This document shows positions 45,243 through 55,921 of a stretch of DNA of 64,000 nt, piece after piece. Under the pieces are notes generated by a model. It worked only from the letters and a program-made list of their open reading frames with translations. It was not told the DNA's origin and did not search any database. Origin of the DNA: Burkholderia territorii (GTDB taxonomy: Bacteria > Pseudomonadota > Gammaproteobacteria > Burkholderiales > Burkholderiaceae). The translations under genes and the position numbers were made by a program. Each line of letters begins with the position of its first letter. The stretch's first letter is position 1. The stretch covers positions 62,001 to 126,000 of the forward strand of contig NZ_CADFEJ010000012.1 of NCBI RefSeq assembly GCF_902833055.1, read 5' to 3'.

Positions 45243-45327
45243 GCCGACGTGGTGAAATTGGTAGACACGCTATCTTGAGGGGGTAGTGGCGAAAGCCGTG
45301 CGAGTTCGAGTCTCGCCGTCGGCACCA
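45243..45327 (+). tRNA. tRNA-Leu, anticodon GAG
   Basis: An 85-nt cloverleaf of the long-variable-arm (class II) type. The acceptor stem GCCGACG pairs with CGTCGGC, followed by A73 and a CCA encoded in the DNA. The anticodon loop TTGAGGG within CTATC / GGTAG gives GAG, and the T-loop is GTTCGAGTC. It has its own promoter and terminator. No integrase is adjacent on either side. Confidence 0.97.
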
Positions 45328-45358
45328 GATACGGTTCTTCCGTGTTTCGTGCATGTGC

Positions 45359-45396
45359 AAAAAACCGCGACAGCGCAACGCTTCGCGGTTTTTTTG
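45359..45396 (+). terminator. Intrinsic terminator after tRNA-Leu
   Basis: AAAAAACCGCG / CGCGGTTTTTTT with a 14-nt loop lies 31 nt after the tRNA. An A-tract and a T-tract on either side make it work in both directions. Confidence 0.85.
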
Positions 45397-45614
45397 TTTC
45401 ATCGCCTGCGGAGCGATGGCGTTGCCCGCGGCGGACCTCTCCGGAGGGATCTGGCGCACGTACAAATTTGCATGCCGCGCCGATACCGGGGCTTTGGATT
45501 TTTCCGTGGCCACTCGCCATGTCGAACTCGATCCCCGACGACACCCGATCGAATGTAACGGATTGCGCACGACCGGAACACAATGCGTCCATCGCCGCCG
45601 GATTTCACTCGACC

Positions 45615-45643
45615 TTCAGCATTAACTTTGCAGTCCATATAAT
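45615..45643 (+). promoter_or_regulatory. Candidate promoter of the hybrid kinase
   Basis: A perfect TATAAT (45638-45643) is preceded 17 nt upstream by TTCAGC (45615-45620), only 3/6 for the -35 box. The AT-rich stretch (CTATATAAAAAAG) lies just downstream. It would give a leader of about 125 nt for the kinase gene. Confidence 0.45.
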
Positions 45644-45773
45644 CTTTTCGACTATATAAAAAAGTCGCCTGTTTCGTCGCCCACAGAGACTATGCTTGGT
45701 TACGGGAATACGCGTCAGTGCCCGACGCGCCGATACTCCCCGCCAGAACCCGCAGCGATCTCCGGGGACGCCC

Positions 45774-47600
45774 ATGCAGTCGCCAGACCAGATAGCCGCC
45801 GAACAGGTCAGGATCGTCTATGACTCCGTGACGCCGTATGTCGTCGGCGGCACGTTGCTTGCCGTTGCCGCGACACTCTCGATCGACCGGCTCGGCCAGC
45901 CGGACCCGGTGTCCGGTCTCGCGTGGACGATCTACATTACCGCGTGTTCGGCCGGCCAGGTTCTTCTGTCCCGCCTCCATCGTCGATCGCCGACGTCCGT
46001 CAGCCACTGGCGGCGCTGGGCTCTGTGGCTGTCGGCCTTCAGCACGGCCGCCGGCATGGGTTGGGGATGGGCGTCGATTCATCTCGCGGCGGGCGCGGAC
46101 TTCGGAATCGCGAGCCTCGTTGTCGTCGCGACGTTCAGCATCGTTGCGGGCGCGATTCCGGTATTCAGTACGTATTTCCCTGCGTTCGTCGCCTTTCTGT
46201 TGCCGGCGACCGTGCCATATATCGGCGCGGCGGTCATGTCGCCGCACGCGGTCCAGCAGGCAACCGCGCCGATGATGATGTTGATCGCCTGCGTGGTCGG
46301 TTATCTCGGGTTGCTCGCGAACCGCGCGGCAACGCAAAACATCGGGCTGCGCTTTCGCGCCGAACGGTTCGCCCGCGATTTGCAGGCTCAGAACGAACGC
46401 GCCGAGCAACTCGCCGTCGATCTCGGCTGCCAGCGACAAATCGCCGACCAGGCCAATCTCGCCAAATCGCAATTCCTCGCGGCGGCCAGCCACGATCTGC
46501 GCCAATCCGCGCATGCGCTGAACCTGTTGATCGGCGCGCTGCACAACATCCCGATGCCGCCGGAAGGGCGACGGCTGGTCGAGCGCATCGAGCGTTCGTC
46601 GGACGCGCTGAGCCGGCTCTTCGGCGCGCTGCTCGACCTGTCCCGACTCGACGCCGGCAGCGTCGAAGCGCAGTGCCGGGCGTTCGCGATCGATACCGTG
46701 CTCGAGTACGTGTGCAATGACTGCCTGCTCGACGCGCAGGCGAAAGGCATCACGCTGTCGCGCGTGCCGTGCGGCGCCGTGGTTCATTCGGATCCGCTGC
46801 TGGTCGAGCGCCTCGTGCGCAATCTCGTGTCCAACGCCGTGCGCTACACGGATCGCGGCAAGGTCGTCGTCGGCTGCCGCCGCCGCGGCACACACCTCGC
46901 GATCCAGGTCTGGGACACGGGCTGCGGCATTCCCGATCACCTGCAGAAGCTCGTGTTCCACGAGTATTACCAGGTCGGCAATCCCGAGCGCGATCACGAA
47001 AAGGGCTTCGGTCTCGGACTCGCGATCGTGCGACGCCTCGCCGACCTGCTCGACTGCCGGCTGGCCGTGCGCTCGACACCCGGACGCGGATCGTGCTTCG
47101 AAGTCACGGTGGCGCTCACCGCCGGCACGGCCGCCCCGCTCGATACGCCGATCGTCGACCAAGACGACGTGCCGGGTTCAACGGGGCTCGTGGTGGTGAT
47201 CGACGGCAATCGCGCAACCCGCACCGGTTTGGCGGAACTACTGACGACCTGGGGTTACGACACGATCGCGGCACGCTCGGGCAAGGAGGCGCTCGACCGG
47301 CTGTCGGCTTGCGCCCGCCGACCCGACCTGCTGATCTGCGATTACCTGCCCCCTCGCGGCGAAAACGGCATCGCCGTGATCGAGCGCGTGCGCGCGGCGC
47401 TCGACGCGGTCGTCCCCGCGGTGCTGATCAGCGGCGATACGACCGAAGAACAACTGGCGGCGTCGCATGCACGCGGGCTGGTTCTGCTTCACCGGCCGTT
47501 GCCGAACGGCAAGCTGCGCGCGGCGGTCGGCCATCTCGTCGCGGCGCGGACGCAGAGAAGCTCGACGGCCAACACGGACGCGGACGGCGTCGCGCTCTAG
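45774..47600 (+). CDS. Hybrid sensor histidine kinase with C-terminal receiver
   Basis: A 608-aa protein. Residues 15-190 form about six membrane helices. A coiled segment (AERFARDLQAQNERAEQLAVDL) leads into the HisKA domain with FLAAASHDLRQSAHALNLL (phospho-acceptor His about 241). The HATPase domain has VRNLVSNAVRYTD (N-box), WDTGCGIP and GFGLGLAIVRR. The C-terminal receiver (about 465-585) has the acceptor Asp in LLICDYLPP but only one acidic residue at the usual pair (VVIDGN) and Arg for the conserved Lys (LLHRPLP), so it may signal atypically. The stop shares CTAG with the stop of convergent flhC. Confidence 0.93.
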   Translation: MQSPDQIAAEQVRIVYDSVTPYVVGGTLLAVAATLSIDRLGQPDPVSGLAWTIYITACSAGQVLLSRLHRRSPTSVSHWRRWALWLSAFSTAAGMGWGWASIHLAAGADFGIASLVVVATFSIVAGAIPVFSTYFPAFVAFLLPATVPYIGAAVMSPHAVQQATAPMMMLIACVVGYLGLLANRAATQNIGLRFRAERFARDLQAQNERAEQLAVDLGCQRQIADQANLAKSQFLAAASHDLRQSAHALNLLIGALHNIPMPPEGRRLVERIERSSDALSRLFGALLDLSRLDAGSVEAQCRAFAIDTVLEYVCNDCLLDAQAKGITLSRVPCGAVVHSDPLLVERLVRNLVSNAVRYTDRGKVVVGCRRRGTHLAIQVWDTGCGIPDHLQKLVFHEYYQVGNPERDHEKGFGLGLAIVRRLADLLDCRLAVRSTPGRGSCFEVTVALTAGTAAPLDTPIVDQDDVPGSTGLVVVIDGNRATRTGLAELLTTWGYDTIAARSGKEALDRLSACARRPDLLICDYLPPRGENGIAVIERVRAALDAVVPAVLISGDTTEEQLAASHARGLVLLHRPLPNGKLRAAVGHLVAARTQRSSTANTDADGVAL

Positions 47601-48229
47601 CGGCACTGCGCGGAGCTACAGGTCGCGATCGGCTCGTGTGCGATGTGCGCGTTCAAGCCGATCGGGCTTCCGGTACAGGGCTGCGGTTTCGTGCATCCGG
47701 TGCGCTTGCCGGCCCGCGCGGGCGGACGGCACGCGACGCAGACGCGATTGGGCCGCAGATCGTGACGATGCGTCACGAATGCGGCGTTGCATCGAATGCA
47801 ACGTGCCGTCGACAGCACGCCGCCGTCGACGAAACGAATCAGCAGCCACGCCCGCGTCAGGTCGAGCAACGGCTCGCAGTGTGCCGCGTCGCATCGCGTC
47901 GCATACCATTCATATGCCTTCACGAGCGCATCGAGCCGCGCGCACTTCGCGTCGCTGCGCAGAAACCGGTAGGCGTTATGGAACAGCGATGCATGGACGT
48001 TGGCCTTCCATGTCATGTACCAGTCGCTGGAGAACGGCAGCAGGCCTTTCGGCGGCGCGACGCCCCGCACCTCGCGATACAGTCGAACCAGACGCTCGTG
48101 CGGCAGCGACAGTTCGATTTCGAGCATCTGCGGACGCGCGCCGAGCCGAATCAGTGTCGCGGCCTGCAGCACGTGCTTCGCATCGTCGGCAAGCCTCGCG
48201 GCATGCGTCGGCCGAGGGCCGCCGCTCAT
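47597..48229 (-). CDS. flhC: FlhC-like flagellar master regulator subunit, extra copy
   Basis: A 210-aa protein. ADDAKHVLQAATLIRLGARPQML and the zinc cysteines C144-x2-C147-x16-C164-x2-C167 (ARCIRCNAAF...NRVCVACRPP) match the FlhC zinc-binding pattern. FlhC with FlhD forms the DNA-binding activator of flagellar class II genes. Here no flagellar genes are nearby, and the sequence looks divergent, so this is likely a paralogous pair. Start 48229, with AGGA 6-7 nt upstream; it overlaps the flhD stop by ATGA (translational coupling). Confidence 0.88.
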   Translation of the reverse strand: MSGGPRPTHAARLADDAKHVLQAATLIRLGARPQMLEIELSLPHERLVRLYREVRGVAPPKGLLPFSSDWYMTWKANVHASLFHNAYRFLRSDAKCARLDALVKAYEWYATRCDAAHCEPLLDLTRAWLLIRFVDGGVLSTARCIRCNAAFVTHRHDLRPNRVCVACRPPARAGKRTGCTKPQPCTGSPIGLNAHIAHEPIATCSSAQCR

Positions 48230-48549
48230 GGCACGTCCTGGTCGAAGGCCCCGAGACTGGACAGCGCCATCGCGACATGAAGCGGCGTGGCGTCGCCCGG
48301 CGGCTCGGGTCGCGCGAGCGCCGCGACCGTGTCGTATCGGTTCAGGCGCAGGACGCAAAGCAACTGTCCCGACGACGACAGGTTCATCATCGATCGTATC
48401 GTCAGGCTTTCCAGCGCGCCGGCCAATTCCGGCGTGGCGCCGAGGCGAAACATGCCAGTCGCGCGATCCTTCTGCAACAGCCGCTGCGCCAGCCACAGAT
48501 ACGACAGGTTCAGGTCGCGAATTGACTCTTCTTCATTGATAGTTCCCAT
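48226..48549 (-). CDS. flhD: FlhD-like flagellar master regulator subunit, extra copy
   Basis: A 107-aa protein with the FlhD core IRDLNLSYLWLAQRLLQKDRATGMFRLG. The second half (SGQLLCVLRLNRYDTVAALAR) is also FlhD-like. Start at 48549 gives the usual FlhD N-terminus (MGTINEEESIRDLN). The stop overlaps flhC by 4 nt. The divergent gene is a LuxR-type response regulator. Confidence 0.88.
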   Translation of the reverse strand: MGTINEEESIRDLNLSYLWLAQRLLQKDRATGMFRLGATPELAGALESLTIRSMMNLSSSGQLLCVLRLNRYDTVAALARPEPPGDATPLHVAMALSSLGAFDQDVP

Positions 48550-48703
48550 ATTGCACCTTGATTGATATCGAATCAGGCCGATGGAGACGTCTAGCAAATT
48601 CATGCAAAGGAACCTGCCCTGTTTCACGGGGTAAATCACCTGCCTCGACATCAATTGATGATTTTCAGAAAACAATCGATTGAAATAAACAGTATGCCCC
48701 GTA

Positions 48704-48734
48704 TTGGCACGCTCGGTTATTTTTATCGTATAGT
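48704..48734 (+). promoter_or_regulatory. Candidate promoter of the LuxR response regulator
   Basis: TTGGCA (48704-48709) and TATAGT (48729-48734), both 5/6, are separated by 19 nt, longer than ideal. The 453-nt divergent region 48550-49002 also contains AT-rich tracts near 48655-48700 that could serve flhD. Confidence 0.4.
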
Positions 48735-49002
48735 CTGCACCCGGGTTAGATCGCACCCCGAAAACTCCCGGCGTCGGCGACTCGCCCGGGCCATGCTGTC
48801 GCGACCTCCGTCATGCTCGTTGTGCGGCCCGCCGCACCGAAGGCCGCGACGATTCAGTATTGACCCGGGCTTTGCGGATGTAAATCCGACGTTAGCCCGT
48901 GACGAAACAGAATCCCATACGACTAAAGTATTAAGACTTTTCGAAAGAACCGGGTTCTCCAAAATCAGAAGGGTTCCGCTTCCCGACTTCGCTTTTATTT
49001 AC

Positions 49003-49635
49003 ATGAAAATACTCATTGTCGATGATCATCCGGTTCTGCGAGACGGCGTGGCGACGTTGTTGCGCCAGGATCATTACGGGATGGTCGACATTCAGGCGAG
49101 CAACGCCGACGATGCGATGCGGCTGCTCGAGCAGCACTCCGACCTCGACGTCATCGTGCTCGATCTGAAGATGAGCGGCATGGACGGTTTCGCGGCGATT
49201 GCGGCGATCGCGCAGGTCCGGCCCGAGCTGCCGATCATCGTGCTGTCTTCGTCCGAGGATCCGCACGACGTGCGCGCCGCCTTCACGCACGGCGCGCTCG
49301 GCTACATTCCCAAATCCGCGACCGCGCACACGCTGTTGTCGGCCATCAAGATGGTCATGAACGGCGAGCATTACGTGCCGCCGCTGCTGCTCGAAGCGCA
49401 GTCGGCACATCGCGATCCGCCGCCCGCACACGACCCCGACGGCCCGCGCCTGACGCTGCGCCAGCTCGACGTGCTGCGCCTGATCGCCGAAGGCGTGCCG
49501 AACAAGCTCATCGCCGACCGGCTCGGCCTGTCGGAGAAGACCGTGAAGGCGCACATCACGGCGATCTTCAAGGCGCTTCACGTGCGCAATCGCACCCAGG
49601 CCGCCGCAGCGGGCCAGCGCCTGGGGCTCCTCTGA
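49003..49635 (+). CDS. NarL/LuxR-family response regulator
   Basis: A 210-aa protein. The receiver has the acidic pair in IVDDHP (residues 5-10), the acceptor Asp in VIVLDLKMSGMDG (about 54), Ser in IIVLSSSED and Lys in YIPKSA (about 105). The LuxR HTH is at about 148-205 with LTLRQLDVLRLIAEGVPNKLIADRLGLSEKTVKAHITAIF. No Shine-Dalgarno-like sequence lies within 20 nt of the ATG (TTCGCTTTTATTTAC), so translation may be leaderless or S1-driven. It probably pairs with the hybrid kinase at 45774, and may control or be controlled with the intervening flhDC. Confidence 0.92.
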   Translation: MKILIVDDHPVLRDGVATLLRQDHYGMVDIQASNADDAMRLLEQHSDLDVIVLDLKMSGMDGFAAIAAIAQVRPELPIIVLSSSEDPHDVRAAFTHGALGYIPKSATAHTLLSAIKMVMNGEHYVPPLLLEAQSAHRDPPPAHDPDGPRLTLRQLDVLRLIAEGVPNKLIADRLGLSEKTVKAHITAIFKALHVRNRTQAAAAGQRLGLL

Positions 49636-49765
49636 CTTGCGCCGTCGCGACGCATGCGATGCGGGCGCGGTCGCCGGCGACGCGACATGAATCGGCCGGC
49701 GTACATGCGCCGAAACCGGCGCGCGCGGGCCACGCGGGCAGCGCCGGTTCGTCGCGCTCGCGATA

Positions 49766-51085
49766 TCATCGCGCCGCGCCGGTTGCCGACGCGGCACCGC
49801 CCGGCGACTGCATCAGGCCGGTTCGCACTTGCGGCATCGCCGCCGTCACCGCGCCGCTCGCCGGAATCGTTCCGGAAGGCGATGCGCCGACCGGCTGAAC
49901 CAGGGCGACGCCGTCCATCGTATTGCCGCTGACGACGATCTGGCTCGCCGTGCAGCCACGCGACAGCAGCGATACCGGTGTGCCGGCGATCGACGCGAAC
50001 GTGTTGTCGGAGACCTGGAAGCCGCACACGTTGCCGACTGCCCGGAACCCCGCGTAGCCCGATCCCGAGACGCGATTGCGCGTCACCTTGACGTACGACA
50101 CCGTACCCGACCACGTGTCCAGTTCGAGCGCGCCCTGCTGCGTCGGCTGCAACCCGTTGCTGACGTTCTGATTCTGGATGTTGGTCACCACGTTGTTGTC
50201 GATGACGACGTTCGACACGCCATAGGTGCGCCAGCTGTCCTCCTGAGCGACGAGAATGCCGGCCGCCTTCTGCACGCCGTCTACCGTGTTGTTCGAGATC
50301 GTCACCGCCTGGCCGCCCACGACGGAAATGCCGCGCCCCCAGTAATTCCCGGACACGGTGTTGTGGTCGATCAGCACGTTGTTGCTGATGCGACCGTCGC
50401 CCAGATAGCTGACGACGGTGATCAGGTCGTCACCGGTACCCGTGACCGTATTGCCCTGCACGAGCACGTTGGTCGATCCGTAGGTCGAGTGGATGCCGTC
50501 GGCCAGCGTGGCCCGCACGGTATTGCCGACGATCGCGACCTTGCTGCCGCCGAATACGAAGATCCCCGCGCTCGCGCCGCCCTGGATCGTCACGCCGAGC
50601 ACCTGGACGTCGGTGCCCGTCACTTCGACCTTGGTCGATTCGGGCGTGGTGAGACGCGTCGTCCCGGTGCCGTTCAGCGTCACGCCCACCAACGTCGAGC
50701 CGGTACCGCTCATCACGATCGTCTGGTCGGACGGATTGGTCGCGACGAGCGTCGCGCCGTAGCCCGACACCACGACGCCCGAACCCGCCACCGACAGCGA
50801 GCGGCTGACGGTATAGCGTCCCGGCGCGAGTATCAGCGTTTGTCCCGCCTGCAGCGTGTTGAGCGCGGCCTGCAATGCATCGGTCTGGTCACTGCCGTCG
50901 CTTGCCGGCCTGATCGTCACGGGCGCCGGCGCGGTGATCGCCACCGGTCGCGATCGCGCATGTGCGATACGCCATGGCGCGGCGTAGCCGGCAAGCGTCG
51001 CCGCGCGAACCTGAACCTGGAAGCTGGCAGCCCAGCATGCGAATGCGACCACCCCGGCGCTGATGATACGAAATGACCTGGTCAT
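49766..51085 (-). CDS. Secreted right-handed parallel beta-helix protein
   Basis: A 439-aa protein with signal peptide (MTRSFRIISAGVVAFACWAASFQVQVRA). After residue 60 a long series of beta-helix turns with Asn ladders is visible (VAIVGNTVRATLADGIHS, NVLVQGNTVTGTGDDLI, AVTISNNTVDGV, NVVIDNNVVTNI, QIVVSGNTMDGV). It resembles the PbH1/pectate-lyase-like fold and may be a polysaccharide lyase, an epimerase or a surface protein. No active-site assignment. GGAGG stands before the ATG. Confidence 0.8.
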   Translation of the reverse strand: MTRSFRIISAGVVAFACWAASFQVQVRAATLAGYAAPWRIAHARSRPVAITAPAPVTIRPASDGSDQTDALQAALNTLQAGQTLILAPGRYTVSRSLSVAGSGVVVSGYGATLVATNPSDQTIVMSGTGSTLVGVTLNGTGTTRLTTPESTKVEVTGTDVQVLGVTIQGGASAGIFVFGGSKVAIVGNTVRATLADGIHSTYGSTNVLVQGNTVTGTGDDLITVVSYLGDGRISNNVLIDHNTVSGNYWGRGISVVGGQAVTISNNTVDGVQKAAGILVAQEDSWRTYGVSNVVIDNNVVTNIQNQNVSNGLQPTQQGALELDTWSGTVSYVKVTRNRVSGSGYAGFRAVGNVCGFQVSDNTFASIAGTPVSLLSRGCTASQIVVSGNTMDGVALVQPVGASPSGTIPASGAVTAAMPQVRTGLMQSPGGAASATGAAR

Positions 51086-51643
51086 GATGACCTCCTCGAT
51101 AGACGTCCGCCCGACGCAGCGCGATGCGACGGCACCCGGTCGCGACGCGTCGACGGTCGACCAGCGAGCCGGCACGACACGTGTCGAACATCGGAGCAGA
51201 ACGATTTCGTGCGGAAGCAGTCGGGCAGCGCCTCATTTCAGGCGAGTGCCCGCTCGTCTGCCGAAACGGACGGGCCGCTCCCCCGAGAGCGGCTCGACGT
51301 CGACGGTGCCGGCAGCATGCGACCGTCGAGCGACATAGCGAAGCCCTTGCCAGAGCAATTCGGGCCGGGCGGCTTCGTGTCCGGGCCCATACGATGATTT
51401 CGCTCGATTGGAAGTCTATTTCGCCGTCGGCACGCGTAAATCGGACATAAGCCCCGCGACGTCGCGGGACAGGTCGCGAGCCCTGGTCGCATCCGCGATA
51501 TGGACCGGCTTACGACTGCATGTGGCCGTAGCGGGACGCCGCACCGCGAACGTGGATGCGTTCGAGCGACGAGCCTCGCGTCGATAATTCGGATTACCGA
51601 TTACCTATGTCGCGCGAACGCACATCGCCCCCCGCGCCGTGCG
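51086..51643. other. Gene-free region downstream of dgdR
   Basis: 558 nt without a credible ORF. It should hold the promoter of the beta-helix gene (minus strand) and the dgdR 3' end. A tandem pair GGATTACC-GATTACC sits near 51587-51602; nothing else supported. Confidence 0.35.
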
Positions 51644-53906
<2,263 letters not shown>

Positions 53907-53998
53907 CGGCGCTCGGCAACGCGCCTCGCTGCGTCACGCGCGCCGTCGCGCCGATTCGACCGGCCCGCGCGCCGAAGCGCGGCCCGGGTCCCCGCCGC

Positions 53999-54748
53999 TC
54001 AGTGCGCGTCGGCGGCCCACGCTTCGGCGTCGGCGCCGGCCGGGATGCGCAGCGGGCTCGACGGATCGGTCGCCGCACGCCACACGGCGTCGGCAACGTC
54101 CTGCGCATGGGTAGTCGGCGCGGACGCATCGAGCATGCGCGCGACGGCCTGCCGGACAAACTCCGCATATGCTTCGTGCTCGAAGCCCAGCATGTTTGCG
54201 CGCGCGTTGTCGGCGAAACGCGTGTCGGGCGCGCGCCCGGGCAACACCAGATGCACACGCACACCGAACGGTTCGAGTTCGCCGGCTATCGATTCCGTAT
54301 ACGCGTTGACCGCCGCCTTGCTCGCGCGGTATGCGCTGACCAGCGGCAACGCCTTCAGCGTAACGCTCGACGTGACGTTCACGACCACGCCGGCCCCGCG
54401 CTGCCGAAACTGCGGCAGCACCGCCTGCGTGACGGCCATCGTGCCGAACGTGTTGGTCTCGAACAGTGCGCGCACCGTGTCGACCGGCGTCAGCTCCGCC
54501 GGCGCGGCCGCCCCGATGCCCGCGTTGTTCACGAGTACGTCGATCGGTCCGGCGGCGTCGATCGCGGCACGGATGCTGTCCGGTTTCGTCACGTCGAGCG
54601 CCAGCACGCGCAGACGTTCCGACGGCGGCAGCACGTCCTCGCGCGGCGTGCGCATCGTCGCGACGACCTGCCAGTCGCGGGCCAGGAAATGGCGCGCGAT
54701 CTCGAGGCCGAAGCCGGAGGAACAACCGGTGATCAGTACGGTTTTCAT
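53999..54748 (-). CDS. Short-chain dehydrogenase/reductase
   Basis: A 249-aa classical SDR with LITGCSSGFGLEIARHF (N-terminal nucleotide motif TGxxxGxG), VLVNNAGIGAAA, and Ser/Tyr/Lys as NVTSSVTLKALPLVSAYRASK. Substrate unknown. It is divergent from an AraC regulator (101 nt). Confidence 0.9.
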   Translation of the reverse strand: MKTVLITGCSSGFGLEIARHFLARDWQVVATMRTPREDVLPPSERLRVLALDVTKPDSIRAAIDAAGPIDVLVNNAGIGAAAPAELTPVDTVRALFETNTFGTMAVTQAVLPQFRQRGAGVVVNVTSSVTLKALPLVSAYRASKAAVNAYTESIAGELEPFGVRVHLVLPGRAPDTRFADNARANMLGFEHEAYAEFVRQAVARMLDASAPTTHAQDVADAVWRAATDPSSPLRIPAGADAEAWAADAH

Positions 54749-54849
54749 GCGAACTCCCGTGATGTGTTGAGCATGTGTGCGTACGATAGATGGCCGAACC
54801 CGTATTCGCTACAATCGAAAGTCCGCTTTTCTTTTGCAAAAGTCCGGCG

Positions 54850-55767
54850 ATGATCGACCCGCTAACCGAAGTCGTGACGCTGCTGAAACCGGGCGCACGG
54901 CACTCCAAGTTCGTTCACGGCGCGAGCCCCTGGGCGATCAGCCGCACGGTCGCGGGCGAGCCGTTCTATTGCGCGATCCTCGACGGCGGGTGCCGGGTCG
55001 CGATCGACGGGCACGCACCGGTCGAGCTGCAGCCCGGCGATTTCGTGCTGATTCCGGCGGCCTACGGCGTCGCGATGTCGAGCCTCGAACCGCCGCCGTC
55101 CGGTGTCGAAACCGCGCCGCCGGTCGCGCTCGACAACGGCGAATACCGGATCGGCGACGCCCGCAACCCGATCGACATGCGGATGATGGCCGGCAACTGC
55201 AGCTTTGCTTCGCCCGACGCCGCGCTGCTGGTGTCGCTGCTGCCGCAATGCGTGCACGTGCGCGGCGAACCGCGCCTCACCACGCTCGTGCAGCTCGTGC
55301 GGGACGAATCTCGCGCGCAGCGGCCCGCGCGCGAAATCGTGCTGTCGCGCCTCGTGGAAGTGCTGCTGATCGAGGCCCTGCGATTCTCGACCGGCACGGA
55401 CGCATCGCCCGGCCTCGTGCGCGGGCTCGCCGACAGCCGCCTCGCGGCCGCGATCCGCGGCATGCACGCGCGCCCCGCGCACCCGTGGACGGTCGCCGAG
55501 CTCGCGAAAGAGGCGGCGCTATCGCGCTCGACCTTCTTCGAGCGTTTCAGCCGCGCGGTTGGCGTCGCGCCGATGGAATACCTGCTCACGTGGCGAATGG
55601 CGCTCGCCAAAAACCTGCTCCGCCGCAATGACGCACGCATCGCCGAAATCGCCGGGCGCGTCGGCTACAGTTCCGCGAGCACCTTCAGCGTCGCGTTCGC
55701 GCGGCATGTCGGCCGGCCGCCCGCGCAATACGCGCGCGATGAACGGACGACGGCACTCGACGAATGA
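54850..55767 (+). CDS. AraC-family regulator with cupin N-terminus
   Basis: A 305-aa protein: cupin-like sensor (RTVAGEPFYCAILDGGCRVAIDG, VELQPGDFVLIPAAYG) and C-terminal AraC HTH with EAALSRSTFFERFSRAVGVAPMEYL and RIAEIAGRVGYSSASTFSVAF. Likely controls the divergent SDR gene. The start at 54850 is moderate; the frame is open to 54790. Confidence 0.88.
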   Translation: MIDPLTEVVTLLKPGARHSKFVHGASPWAISRTVAGEPFYCAILDGGCRVAIDGHAPVELQPGDFVLIPAAYGVAMSSLEPPPSGVETAPPVALDNGEYRIGDARNPIDMRMMAGNCSFASPDAALLVSLLPQCVHVRGEPRLTTLVQLVRDESRAQRPAREIVLSRLVEVLLIEALRFSTGTDASPGLVRGLADSRLAAAIRGMHARPAHPWTVAELAKEAALSRSTFFERFSRAVGVAPMEYLLTWRMALAKNLLRRNDARIAEIAGRVGYSSASTFSVAFARHVGRPPAQYARDERTTALDE

Positions 55768-55921
55768 ACCGGGTGCACTGGCCACCGCGGGCGCCACGCG
55801 GCCCATCGGCCATGCGCCCCCGCTTTCGCCCGCGGCATCGCGCGATCGCCGGCCGCGCGGCCAGCGAGCCGCACCCGGCTTGCGTACACTACGGCGCAGA
55901 TGACGACCCGCGAGGCAAGCC

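Noticed and set aside
43045..45255. 736-codon plus-strand frame spanning LysE and LRR-kinase
   Set aside because: Out of frame with LysE and antisense to the LRR-kinase; Arg/Ala/Gln-rich shadow.
45243..45327. tRNA-Leu as an integration site for a genomic island
   Set aside because: No integrase, no direct repeat of the tRNA 3' end and no change in base composition were found within the nearby sequence.
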